Shown here piece by piece: positions 6,413-14,056 of a DNA stretch of 24,313 nucleotides. The stretch comes from Betaproteobacteria bacterium (GTDB lineage: Bacteria; Pseudomonadota; Gammaproteobacteria; Burkholderiales; SG8-41): contig JANXRI010000475.1 of the NCBI GenBank assembly GCA_025353085.1, forward strand, positions 1 to 24,313. Direction: 5' to 3'. The notes under the pieces are model-generated. The model ran no database searches, had not been told where the DNA came from, and worked only from the letters and a program-made list of their open reading frames with translations. The first letter of the stretch is position 1. Each line of letters opens with the position of its first letter. A program made the translations under genes and the position numbers.

Positions 6413-7765
6413 TCAGCGCGCGCCGCCGGGAAACATTCCCTTCATCGAACGCATCATTTTCGCCATGCCGCCCTTGGCCATCATCTTCATCATTTTCTGC
6501 GTCTGCTCGAACTGGGCGAGCAGGCGATTCACCTCCTGCACGCTTACGCCCGCACCAGTCGCGATGCGGCGTTTGCGCGACGCTTTCAAAAGTTCGGGCT
6601 TCGCGCGTTCCTGCGGCGTCATCGAATTGATGATGCCCTCGATGCGGCGGATTTGCCGGTCATCCACCTGCGCCTTGCCGGCGGCCTGCGCGAGTTGCCC
6701 CGGCAGTTTCTCGAGCATCGCCGAGACGCCGCCCATTTTTTTCATCTGGCCGATTTGCAGCTTGAAGTCTTCGAGGTCGAAACCTTTGCCCGATTTAAGC
6801 TTGAGCGCAAACCTCTCGGCCTCCTTGCGATCGACCGTGCGCTGTGCATCTTCGATCAAGGAGAGCACGTCGCCCATGCCGAGAATGCGCGACGCCATGC
6901 GATCCGGATGAAACACTTCGAAACCGGTGAGCTTTTCGCCCACACCGGCAAATTTGATCGGCTTGCCGGTGATTTTACGCACGGACAGCGCGGCGCCGCC
7001 ACGCGCGTCGCCATCCAACTTGGTCAACACCACCCCCGTCAGCGGCAGCGCGTCGCCAAACGCCTTGGCGACATTGACCGCGTCCTGTCCTTGCATCGAA
7101 TCGACGACGAACAAGGTTTCTATCGGTTTCAGCGCTGCATGCACGTCACGAATTTCTTGCATCATCGCTTCGTCGATCGCGAGCCGGCCTGCGGTATCTA
7201 CGATCAGCACGTCGTGATAATGCTTGCGCGCAAAATCAAGCGCGGCAAGTGCGATAGCCGCGGGTTTCTCGTCACTCGACGAGGGAAAAAAATCGACTTC
7301 AATTTGAGCGGCGAGGGTTTTAAGCTGCTCGATGGCGGCTGGGCGATAGACGTCACAGCTCGCGAGCAGCACTTTCTTTTTCATTTGCTCGCGCAACAAC
7401 TTCGCGAGCTTGCCGCTGGTCGTGGTCTTGCCCGAGCCCTGCAAGCCCGCCATCAAGATCACGGCCGGCGGAGTCGTCGCGAGATCGAGTGTCGCATTTG
7501 CTTCGCCCATCAATGTAACGAGTTCGCGATGCACGATGCCAACCAGCGCCTGGCCCGGCGTCAAGCTGCCCATCACTTCCTGGCCGAGCGCGCGTTCACG
7601 TACCTGTGCGACAAAATCTTTGACGACGGGCAATGCCACGTCGGCCTCGAGCAATGCCATGCGCACTTCGCGCAGTGCATCCTGAATATTCGTTTCGGTC
7701 AGCCGCGCTTCGCCGCGCAGCGTTTTCATCACCTGCGACAGCCGGCCTGTCAGACTCTCAAACAT
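6413..7765 (-). CDS. ffh: Signal recognition particle protein Ffh (SRP54)
   Basis: The 450-residue GTPase binds 4.5S RNA and emerging signal or transmembrane segments and delivers ribosomes to FtsY at the inner membrane. It has the helical N domain (1-95), the G domain with P-loop GLQGSGKT (107-114), DTAGR (190-194) and TKLDGDARGG (248-257), and a methionine-rich M domain (about 300-450) with SRKRRIATGAGVSVQEVN for RNA binding and the closing MKMMAKGGMAKMMRSMKG run. Length is normal. It is transcribed away from ypjD with 68 bases between, the same pairing as in Escherichia coli. Confidence 0.98.
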   Translation of the reverse strand: MFESLTGRLSQVMKTLRGEARLTETNIQDALREVRMALLEADVALPVVKDFVAQVRERALGQEVMGSLTPGQALVGIVHRELVTLMGEANATLDLATTPPAVILMAGLQGSGKTTTSGKLAKLLREQMKKKVLLASCDVYRPAAIEQLKTLAAQIEVDFFPSSSDEKPAAIALAALDFARKHYHDVLIVDTAGRLAIDEAMMQEIRDVHAALKPIETLFVVDSMQGQDAVNVAKAFGDALPLTGVVLTKLDGDARGGAALSVRKITGKPIKFAGVGEKLTGFEVFHPDRMASRILGMGDVLSLIEDAQRTVDRKEAERFALKLKSGKGFDLEDFKLQIGQMKKMGGVSAMLEKLPGQLAQAAGKAQVDDRQIRRIEGIINSMTPQERAKPELLKASRKRRIATGAGVSVQEVNRLLAQFEQTQKMMKMMAKGGMAKMMRSMKGMFPGGAR

Positions 7766-7833
7766 GCGATTTCGCCTTTAAAGCGCACGGGGTGAGGCCG
7801 CGAATGACTGGTGTACACTGGCAGCCGAAGCCC

Positions 7834-8658
7834 ATGCTGAACCCGATATTCTATCCGATCACTTCTCTTATGTACGCGGCGCTTGCTGCGTACTTTTGGC
7901 GCGTGAACTGGCTGCCGGCAACGGCGGCGGCGGGAGCAGACTCGCGCGCCGCCGAACATCTGACGGTGTTCGTGCCGATGTTGTTGCACGCGGTGCTGCT
8001 CTACCAATCTGTCTTTGCAGGTGAAGGCATGCATCTGGGCATTGGCAACGCACTGTCCGCGATTGTCTGGCTTACCGTCGCGATTTACTGGCTGGGGAAT
8101 CTCGTCTACAAAGTTGAAGGCCTGCAGGCAATGGTCATGCCGGTTGCGGCGGCGTGTGTATTGCTGCCGGTGCTATTTCCAGCGGCGCGCGCGCTGCCGA
8201 ATACCGAACTTGTGGCTTTTAAGGCGCACTTGGTGATCTCGCTGCTCGCGTACAGTTTTTTCACCATCGCATCGCTGCATGTGCTCTTGATGGCGCTGCT
8301 CGAGCGGCGCTTGCATGACGGGGACTTGCCGTTCGGACTGCATAAATTACCGCCGCTGCTGACGATGGAAACGTTGCTGTTTCGAATTATCGCCGCGGGT
8401 TTCGTGCTGCTGACACTCACGCTCGTGAGCGGCATCGTGTTTTCCGAAGAACTGTTCGGCAAAGCGCTGCGCTTCAATCACAAAACAGTTTTCGGCGTTC
8501 TGTCGTGGCTTATCTTTGCCGCGCTCCTCGGCGGCCGGCGGCTCTATGGATGGCGCGGCCGCATCGCGGTGCGCTGGACACTCGCTGGATTTTTGATGCT
8601 CGTGCTTGCCTACGTTGGCAGCAAATTCGTGCTCGAATTCGTGCTAGGCAGAACGTGA
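7834..8658 (+). CDS. ypjD: CcsA/YpjD-type multi-pass inner-membrane protein (cytochrome c assembly family)
   Basis: The 274-residue protein is almost entirely hydrophobic, with about eight membrane spans, and resembles the cytochrome-c-assembly (CcsA/HemX/YpjD) family. Regions such as FKAHLVISLLAYSFFTIAS and FNHKTVFGVLSWLIFAALL carry the family's conserved histidines. The position divergent from ffh and ahead of a CorB-like gene is the E. coli ffh-ypjD-corB order, so the YpjD branch is more likely than a true heme lyase; the tryptophan-rich WWD motif was not seen. The start at 7834 gives the usual length. Its precise function is not established; the neighbourhood suggests a partner of the CorB ion transporter. 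Confidence 0.85.
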   Translation: MLNPIFYPITSLMYAALAAYFWRVNWLPATAAAGADSRAAEHLTVFVPMLLHAVLLYQSVFAGEGMHLGIGNALSAIVWLTVAIYWLGNLVYKVEGLQAMVMPVAAACVLLPVLFPAARALPNTELVAFKAHLVISLLAYSFFTIASLHVLLMALLERRLHDGDLPFGLHKLPPLLTMETLLFRIIAAGFVLLTLTLVSGIVFSEELFGKALRFNHKTVFGVLSWLIFAALLGGRRLYGWRGRIAVRWTLAGFLMLVLAYVGSKFVLEFVLGRT

Positions 8659-8660
8659 AA

Positions 8661-8758
8661 CGCAGGACCGTGGATTGAGCATCGTGGACCGAGGATTGCG
8701 GGTTGCGTTCGAACCGATGCAACTCAATCCCCCATCCTGAAAACTCAATCCTGCAACC
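8661..8758. repeat. Intergenic cluster of GGATTGAG-type short repeats with a hairpin
   Basis: The 100-base gap holds GGATTGAG (8672-8679), GGATTG (8693-8698) and the reverse form CTCAATCC twice (8723-8730 and 8744-8751). GGATTG...GTTGC (8693-8706) can pair with GCAAC.CAATCC (8719-8730). It resembles a degenerate extragenic palindromic element. A related pattern lies after pilC at 11399-11445. Confidence 0.5.
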
Positions 8759-10066
8759 ATGGACGCCATCCCGTTATCCGTCCAGTTCATTGCGCTGGCA
8801 ATCCTCCTGCTGTTGTCAGGCGTCTTCTCCATCGCCGAAACCAGCATGATGGCGTTAAACCGTTACCGTCTAAAAGCGCTCGTCCGGTTGGGGAATCGCG
8901 GCGCCATCATCACCACGGAACTGCTCGCGCGCACCGACCGCCTGCTCGGCGTCATCCTGCTCGGCAATAACCTCATCAACGCCGCGGCGGCGGTGCTCGT
9001 GAGCATTATTACGGTGCGATTATTCGGCGAAAACGAAATTGCGCTCGCTGTTGGCACGTTGATTGTCACCTTTCTAATTCTCGTATTTTCCGAAATTACG
9101 CCGAAGGTTATCGGCGCGACATATGCCGAGCAAATCGCGCTGCCGCTCGCCTTTTTGCTGAAGCCGTTGCTCAAAGGACTGTATCCGGTAGTCTGGTTCG
9201 TCAATCTGTTTGTTCAATCTTTACTTTGGATCTTCAGGCTCAGAACGGCTAATCCGGCCCAAAACAAGATGACGCCGGATGAACTGCGCACGCTCGTGCT
9301 CGAAGCCGGCAATTACATTCCCAAAAAACATCAGAGCATCCTGCTCAATCTGTTCGACCTTGAAAGCATCACGGTCGACGATGTAATGACGCCGCGCAAC
9401 CAGATTGAGCTGATCGACATCGACTCCCCGCCCGAAGTCCTGCGCCAGCAAATTTCCACCGCATACCACCGCCGTATTCCCTTGTATCAGGGTCAGCCTG
9501 ACAACATCGTCGGCATTATCTTAATGCGCAAAGTGCTGGCAATCAGTGGTGCTGACGACGCTGAGATCAACGCGGCGCGGTTGCGCGAGATCATGCGCGA
9601 GCCTTACTTCATTCCGTCGGGCACGCCGCTCTTTACGCAGTTGCAGCAGTTCCAGGAAAATCAGGACCGCCTGTGCTTCGTGGTCGATGAGTATGGCGAA
9701 CTCATGGGCCTGTTGACGCTGGAAGATATCGTGGAGGAATTGATCGGGGAGTTTGCGACACACTCGCCCCTTCAACCAGCGCATTTTCACCGGCAGACGG
9801 ACGGCTCATACGTGGTTGAAGGCGGCAGCGTGCTGCGCGAATTAAACCGCAAGCTTGGTTACCACTTTCCTCTCGACGGACCCAAAACGCTCAACGGACT
9901 CATACTTGAGCACTTCCGCGACATTCCGGAACCCGGCACGAGCGCGACGATCGTCGGCCACCGGCTGGAAGTTATGCAGACTCAGAATCGTGCTGTGAAG
10001 GCAGTCCGGCTTGCGCCTGCCGCAGAAGGCACAAAGCCTTCATCGAAAGCCGCGCACGAGGGCTAA
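8759..10066 (+). CDS. corB: CNNM/CorB-type membrane protein with CBS pair and CorC_HlyC domain
   Basis: The 435-residue protein has an N-terminal DUF21/CNNM membrane domain (about 1-170; LLLSGVFSIAETSMMALNRYRL is diagnostic, with LVFSEITPKVIGATYAEQIALP). A pair of CBS domains follows (about 200-335; VDDVMTPRNQIELID, LCFVVDEYGELMGLLTLEDIVEELIGE), then a C-terminal CorC_HlyC domain (about 345-425). These proteins take part in magnesium, and sometimes cobalt, transport; the CBS pair binds Mg-ATP. It follows ypjD as in E. coli. No good ribosome-binding site precedes ATG 8759, and the repeat cluster lies immediately upstream. It stands where pilB often sits before pilC. Confidence 0.93.
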   Translation: MDAIPLSVQFIALAILLLLSGVFSIAETSMMALNRYRLKALVRLGNRGAIITTELLARTDRLLGVILLGNNLINAAAAVLVSIITVRLFGENEIALAVGTLIVTFLILVFSEITPKVIGATYAEQIALPLAFLLKPLLKGLYPVVWFVNLFVQSLLWIFRLRTANPAQNKMTPDELRTLVLEAGNYIPKKHQSILLNLFDLESITVDDVMTPRNQIELIDIDSPPEVLRQQISTAYHRRIPLYQGQPDNIVGIILMRKVLAISGADDAEINAARLREIMREPYFIPSGTPLFTQLQQFQENQDRLCFVVDEYGELMGLLTLEDIVEELIGEFATHSPLQPAHFHRQTDGSYVVEGGSVLRELNRKLGYHFPLDGPKTLNGLILEHFRDIPEPGTSATIVGHRLEVMQTQNRAVKAVRLAPAAEGTKPSSKAAHEG

Positions 10067-10072
10067 AGTGCC

Positions 10073-10101
10073 TTTACAAAGCAAACGCACAAGGGCATTA
10101 T
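10073..10101 (+). promoter_or_regulatory. Predicted promoter of the pilC-pilD-coaE group
   Basis: TTTACA (10073-10078) and CATTAT (10096-10101) have a 17-base spacer. Transcription near 10108 would place the palindrome at 10121-10142 in the leader before pilC. Predicted by eye. Confidence 0.4.
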
Positions 10102-10120
10102 TGTGTAACATGCGCTTTTG

Positions 10121-10142
10121 AATCTAACCGATTGGTTAGATT
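10121..10142. promoter_or_regulatory. Perfect 9-bp-arm palindrome before pilC
   Basis: AATCTAACC (10121-10129) and GGTTAGATT (10134-10142) are exact reverse complements around GATT. GATTGGTT also occurs twice in direct orientation (10130-10137 and 10139-10146). It could be an operator for a dimeric regulator of the TetR kind, or an RNA hairpin in the pilC leader; it ends 20 bases before ATG 10163. Confidence 0.55.
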
Positions 10143-10162
10143 GGTTTTATGGGAGAGGATTA

Positions 10163-11392
10163 ATGGCGACCACAGCCGCGACTGCCGGCAGGAAGGACGT
10201 TAAGCAATTTACTTTTTCCTGGACGGGCACCGACAAGTCTGGCAAGAGCATGCGCGGCGAAATGAAAGCCGGGGGCGAAGCGGTCGTCAATGCAATGCTG
10301 CGCCGGCAGGGCATCAAGGTTCTAAAAGTCAAAAAGCAGACGGTACGCAGCGGCGGCCGGATCTCCGACAAAGACATCACTTTGTTCACGCGCCAGCTGG
10401 CGACCATGTTGAAGTCCGGCGTGCCGCTGCTGCAGGCGTTCGATATTGTCGGCAAAGGTCACAACAATCCGGCCGTGCAAAAACTCTTAATGGATGTCAA
10501 AACGGAAGTCGAGACCGGCTCGAATCTCAAGGCGGCGTTTGAAAAACATCCGCTGCACTTCGACGCGCTCTTCTGCAACCTCGTCGGCGCCGGCGAGCAG
10601 GCAGGTATTCTCGATAGTCTTCTCGACCGTCTCGCGACGTACAAGGAAAAAGTCCAGGCGATAAAGGGCAAGATAAAGGCCGCGTTGTTTTATCCGGTCG
10701 CGATCATTTTGGTCGCCTTCATTATCACGGCCGTCATTATGATTTTCGTCATCCCCGCGTTCAAACAGGTGTTTTCAAGTTTCGGCGCCGATCTACCCGG
10801 CCCGACTCTCGTCGTGATGGCAATTTCTGAATTCTTCGTCCAATTCTGGTACCTGATATTCGGCGTCGTGATCGGGGGAGTATGGGGCTTCATGTATGCA
10901 TGGAAGCGCTCCAAGTCGGTCCAGATTTTCATGGATAAAATTGCGCTGCGCGCGCCGGTTTTCGGCGACATGGTGCGCAAAGCGACGGTCGCCCGGTGGA
11001 CTCGAACGCTGGCGACCATGTTTGCGGCCGGCGTGCCGCTCGTCGAAGCGCTGGATTCGGTTGCCGGCGCCGCGGGCAATCACGAATACTATCTGGCGAC
11101 CAAAAAAATTCAGGCCGAGGTGTCCACCGGCTCCAGCTTGACCGTGTCGATGCAAAACGTTGAAATGTTCCCCAACATGGTGTTGCAAATGGTCGCGATT
11201 GGCGAAGAAGCCGGCTCGCTCGACGGCATGCTGTCCAAGGTCGCCGACTTTTTTGAGGCCGAGGTCGATGATGCGGTCGATGCGCTGTCGAGCCTGATGG
11301 AACCGCTGATCATGGTCGTGCTCGGCACGCTGATTGGCGGTATGGTGATAGCGATGTATCTGCCGATTTTCAAGCTCGGTCAGGCAGTCTGA
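10163..11392 (+). CDS. pilC: Type IV pilus inner-membrane platform protein PilC
   Basis: The 409-residue protein is the polytopic platform on which the PilB and PilT motors act during pilus extension and retraction. It has a basic N-terminal segment, two type II secretion F domains (about 55-180 and 260-385; FTRQLATMLKSGVPLLQAFDI and RTLATMFAAGVPLVEALDSV are the paired signatures, each ending in a GEEAG/GAGEQAG-like loop) and three membrane segments (near 180-200, 220-245 and 375-400). A TTG at 10118 extends the frame, but ATG 10163 has a strong GGGAGAGGA box. pilD follows. No pilB is found in the window. Confidence 0.96.
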   Translation: MATTAATAGRKDVKQFTFSWTGTDKSGKSMRGEMKAGGEAVVNAMLRRQGIKVLKVKKQTVRSGGRISDKDITLFTRQLATMLKSGVPLLQAFDIVGKGHNNPAVQKLLMDVKTEVETGSNLKAAFEKHPLHFDALFCNLVGAGEQAGILDSLLDRLATYKEKVQAIKGKIKAALFYPVAIILVAFIITAVIMIFVIPAFKQVFSSFGADLPGPTLVVMAISEFFVQFWYLIFGVVIGGVWGFMYAWKRSKSVQIFMDKIALRAPVFGDMVRKATVARWTRTLATMFAAGVPLVEALDSVAGAAGNHEYYLATKKIQAEVSTGSSLTVSMQNVEMFPNMVLQMVAIGEEAGSLDGMLSKVADFFEAEVDDAVDALSSLMEPLIMVVLGTLIGGMVIAMYLPIFKLGQAV

Positions 11393-11398
11393 GAATGC

Positions 11399-11445
11399 AA
11401 GATTGAGGACTGAGGCAGTCAGCTTGGCGGCGCTTCCGCAATCTT
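11399..11445. repeat. Intergenic inverted repeat after pilC
   Basis: AAGATTG (11399-11405) and CAATCTT (11439-11445) are exact reverse complements. An inner GACTG-agg-CAGTC hairpin lies at 11408-11420. There is no T-tract, so it is not a standard terminator. The GATTGAGGACTGAG wording resembles the repeat cluster before corB. Confidence 0.45.
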
Positions 11446-11467
11446 CGATCCATCATCGTAAATCCTG

Positions 11468-12328
11468 ATGTCCTTGATCGACACTCTGCAGGCCTTTCCG
11501 ATCTTGTTCATCACCGCGGTGACCGCAATGTCGCTGGCGATTGGCAGCTTTCTCAATGTCGTCATTTATCGTCTGCCCAAGATGCTGGAGCGACAATGGC
11601 GCGATGAACTCGTCGACTTGAACGGCCAGGAAGTCGCGGCCGCGCCGCGCTACAACCTCATGGTGCCGCGCTCGGCGTGCCCTGCATGCAATCACCCGAT
11701 CGGCGCGCTCGAAAACGTTCCGGTGGTGAGCTATCTTGTCCTGCGCGGCAAATGCGCGGCTTGCCATGCCGGCATCTCGCCCCGCTATCCGTTCGTTGAA
11801 GCGCTGACTGGGGCGTTGTCAGGCTATATCGCCTGGCGTTATGGCTTCACCTGGCACACTCTGGCGACGCTCATATTCGTGTGGGCGATGATCGCGCTTG
11901 CGTTCATCGATCTCGATACGTTCTATCTGCCCGACGATATAACGCTGCCGCTCATCTGGGCCGGCCTGCTCGTCAATATAGGTGGCGTATTTGTCGATCT
12001 GCAATCCGCGGTGATCGGCGCCATCGCCGGCTATCTGGCGCTGTGGCTGGTGTTCTGGGGCTACAAGCTTGCGACCGGCAAGGACGGCATGGGTTACGGC
12101 GACTTCAAGCTGCTCGCCGCGATTGGCGCCTGGCTCGGCTGGAAAATGCTGCCCGTCGTCATTTTGCTGTCGTCGCTGGTCGGCGCGATTGTCGGCATCT
12201 CGCTGATTGTGTTCGCGCGGCATGGCCGCAATGTGCCGATTCCATTCGGTCCATACCTTGTGATGGGCGGATTGATCGCGTTGTTCTGGGGCGATCAACT
12301 GCTGCAGTATTACCTTCAAACACTGTGA
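11468..12328 (+). CDS. pilD: Prepilin leader peptidase / N-methyltransferase PilD
   Basis: The 286-residue membrane enzyme cleaves type IV prepilins and methylates the new N-terminus. The N-terminal cytoplasmic domain carries a zinc-binding Cys tetrad (Cys71 and Cys74 in CPAC, Cys96 and Cys99 in CAAC) and NVPVVSYLVLRGKC, typical of bifunctional enzymes. The peptidase aspartates are Asp148 in FIDLDTFYLPD and Asp212 in GMGYGDFKLL. About seven to eight membrane spans follow the family plan. The ATG at 11468 has only a weak ribosome-binding site. coaE begins four bases after its stop, so the two are co-transcribed; the pilC-pilD-coaE order is common in proteobacteria. Confidence 0.97.
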   Translation: MSLIDTLQAFPILFITAVTAMSLAIGSFLNVVIYRLPKMLERQWRDELVDLNGQEVAAAPRYNLMVPRSACPACNHPIGALENVPVVSYLVLRGKCAACHAGISPRYPFVEALTGALSGYIAWRYGFTWHTLATLIFVWAMIALAFIDLDTFYLPDDITLPLIWAGLLVNIGGVFVDLQSAVIGAIAGYLALWLVFWGYKLATGKDGMGYGDFKLLAAIGAWLGWKMLPVVILLSSLVGAIVGISLIVFARHGRNVPIPFGPYLVMGGLIALFWGDQLLQYYLQTL

Positions 12329-12332
12329 CGCC

Positions 12333-12959
12333 ATGCCGCCCGTGATTGCACTCACCGGCGGCATCGGCAGCGGCAAAAGCAGCGTTGCCAATATCCTGGC
12401 AAAACTCGGTGCGGCGGTCGTCGACACGGACGAAATCGCACACGAGCTTACGGCTGCGGGCCAACCCGGCGCGCTTCTAATCGGTAAGGCGTTCGGTGTT
12501 GAATACCTCGATAGCGCCGGCGCGCTCGACCGCAGTCGCATGCGCGCACTGGTATTTTCGGATGCGCTGGCCAAACAAAAACTCGAATTGTTGTTGCATC
12601 CAATGATTCGGCTGGAAGTCACAACACGCCTGGAAAACTACGCAAAAAAGCCTTTCGAGCAAGTCCCTTACAGCGTCATCGTCGTGCCGCTTTTAATTGA
12701 AACCGGCGCTTATCGCGAACTCGCGCGGCGCGTGTTGGTGGTCGATTGCGATGAAGCACAGCAGATCGCGCGGGTCATGCAGCGTAGTGGGCTCACAGCT
12801 GAGGCAGTCGAAGCAATCATGGCGCACCAGGTGAGCCGGCACGAGCGGCGGCGCCACGCCGACGATATTGTGCGCAATGATGGTGACCTGCAGGCGCTGC
12901 AAACCGCTGTCGAAGCCGTCCATCGCAAATACCTCGAACTCGCGCGAAAGCCGGTCTAG
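12333..12959 (+). CDS. coaE: Dephospho-CoA kinase
   Basis: The 208-residue kinase phosphorylates the 3'-hydroxyl of dephospho-CoA, the last step of coenzyme A synthesis. The P-loop GGIGSGKS lies at residues 9-16, followed by AAVVDTDEIAHEL (acceptor-binding Asp region), LLHPMIR, VPLLIETG and the closing ADDIVRNDGDL. Length is normal. It lies four bases after pilD, so it is probably translated from the same message. A hairpin with a long T-run follows and separates it from zapD. Confidence 0.96.
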   Translation: MPPVIALTGGIGSGKSSVANILAKLGAAVVDTDEIAHELTAAGQPGALLIGKAFGVEYLDSAGALDRSRMRALVFSDALAKQKLELLLHPMIRLEVTTRLENYAKKPFEQVPYSVIVVPLLIETGAYRELARRVLVVDCDEAQQIARVMQRSGLTAEAVEAIMAHQVSRHERRRHADDIVRNDGDLQALQTAVEAVHRKYLELARKPV

Positions 12960-12987
12960 ATGCGAGGATTTTCGTCAAATCCCGTCA

Positions 12988-13016
12988 AAAGCCTATTAAG
13001 GTCTTTATTTTTTTTT
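12988..13016 (+). terminator. Probable weak rho-independent terminator after coaE
   Basis: AAAGCC (12988-12993) pairs with GG.CTTT (13000-13006, one bulged T) around TATTAA. One A and nine T follow (13008-13016). The stem is weak but the T-run is the longest in the gap. A GATAAT box (13017-13022) just after it may serve zapD. Confidence 0.5.
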
Positions 13017-13072
13017 GATAATGTAGAACAATTGAGCGCAGACCAATAACGATAGCGCAAGCCTCCCGCGTC

Positions 13073-13828
13073 GTGATCAACTACGAATACCCACTCAGCG
13101 AACGAATCCGTACCTTATTGCGGCTTGAGGATCTGTACGAGCGCGCGATCTATTTCATCGCGAAGGCTGATCCGCAGGAACATCATGTGGCGCTGCTGTG
13201 CATGTTCGAGATTCTCGAAGTTGCAGGCCGCGCCGATCTGAAGTCCGACTTGCTGCAGGAACTCGAGCGCCAAAAACAATCGCTCGAATCGCTGCGCGAC
13301 AATCCCGACATCTCTCAGGAAGCGCTCGACAATATTCTGTGGGACATCGATCGCACGTCGTCGCGGCTCTTTCAGATGTCGGGCAAGGTCGGCCAGGAAC
13401 TGCGTGAAAACGAATGGCTGATGAGCATCAAGCAGCGCACCAATATTCCGGGCGGCGTGTGCGAATTCGATGTTCCCTCATACCACTATTGGCTGCATTT
13501 GAGTGCTGAGCAACACCGTCACGATCTTGAAGGCTGGCTCGCGCCCTTTTTGCCGATCCGGGACGGGATTGCGATTGTGCTGCGGCTTTTGCGTGAGAGT
13601 GGCAAGGGCTCGATGCAGACGGCGGTGCAGGGCGTCTACCAGCAGATGATGGCCGGGCGCATCGCGCAAATGCTGCGCATCCGTTTAAAGCTCGACTATC
13701 ACTGCGTACCTGAAATCAGCGCGAATAAATACGCGCTCAATATCCGTTTCACCACCCAGGAGGCTGCGCAGCGCCCGAAGGTCTTTGAAGCGGATGTCGA
13801 TTTCGAACTGACCTTTTGCAATCTTTAA
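13073..13828 (+). CDS. zapD: Cell division protein ZapD
   Basis: The 251-residue protein belongs to the ZapD (DUF1342) family, which bundles FtsZ filaments by binding the FtsZ C-terminal tail. The N-terminus INYEYPLSERIRTLLRLEDL is diagnostic, and CEFDVPSYHYWLH and the ending ADVDFELTFCNL also fit. It starts with GTG at 13073; no ribosome-binding site is obvious. It sits between coaE and yacG, the usual order, and its partner ftsZ is encoded near the other end of the window. Confidence 0.95.
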   Translation: MINYEYPLSERIRTLLRLEDLYERAIYFIAKADPQEHHVALLCMFEILEVAGRADLKSDLLQELERQKQSLESLRDNPDISQEALDNILWDIDRTSSRLFQMSGKVGQELRENEWLMSIKQRTNIPGGVCEFDVPSYHYWLHLSAEQHRHDLEGWLAPFLPIRDGIAIVLRLLRESGKGSMQTAVQGVYQQMMAGRIAQMLRIRLKLDYHCVPEISANKYALNIRFTTQEAAQRPKVFEADVDFELTFCNL

Positions 13829-13843
13829 TTCGTTCAGCCGTGT

Positions 13844-14044
13844 ATGAAGGCCCGCTTCGTTAACTGTCCGCAATGCGGTAAACCGGCCGAGTGGAGTGCC
13901 GCCAACCGTGTTCGCCCGTTTTGCTCCGAGCGCTGCCGCGTGATTGACCTGGGCGCGTGGGCCACCGAAAGCTACCGTATCCCGGTGCAAGATAATAAAG
14001 ACGACATCGAGTCGGAACCGGGGCCGGGCGAATCCCAGCAATAA
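13844..14044 (+). CDS. yacG: Zinc-binding DNA gyrase inhibitor YacG
   Basis: The 66-residue protein has the YacG zinc site formed by Cys8, Cys11, Cys27 and Cys31 (CPQC and CSERC) with the typical RPFCSERCRVIDLGAWA stretch and an acidic tail. YacG binds GyrB and blocks DNA binding by gyrase. It starts 15 bases after the zapD stop in the coaE-zapD-yacG order. Its end converges on the Nudix gene with 12 bases between and no room for a terminator. Confidence 0.95.
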   Translation: MKARFVNCPQCGKPAEWSAANRVRPFCSERCRVIDLGAWATESYRIPVQDNKDDIESEPGPGESQQ

Positions 14045-14056
14045 AGCGCCAGCAAT

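Noticed and set aside
6653..7795. 380-residue plus-strand frame over ffh
   Set aside because: It is fully antisense to ffh and has no recognisable domain.
7811..7818. GTGTACAC palindrome between ffh and ypjD
   Set aside because: Only eight bases long; expected by chance often enough and without flanking symmetry.
10118..10162. TTG start for pilC at 10118
   Set aside because: It would run through the palindrome; the strong GGGAGAGGA box fits ATG 10163.
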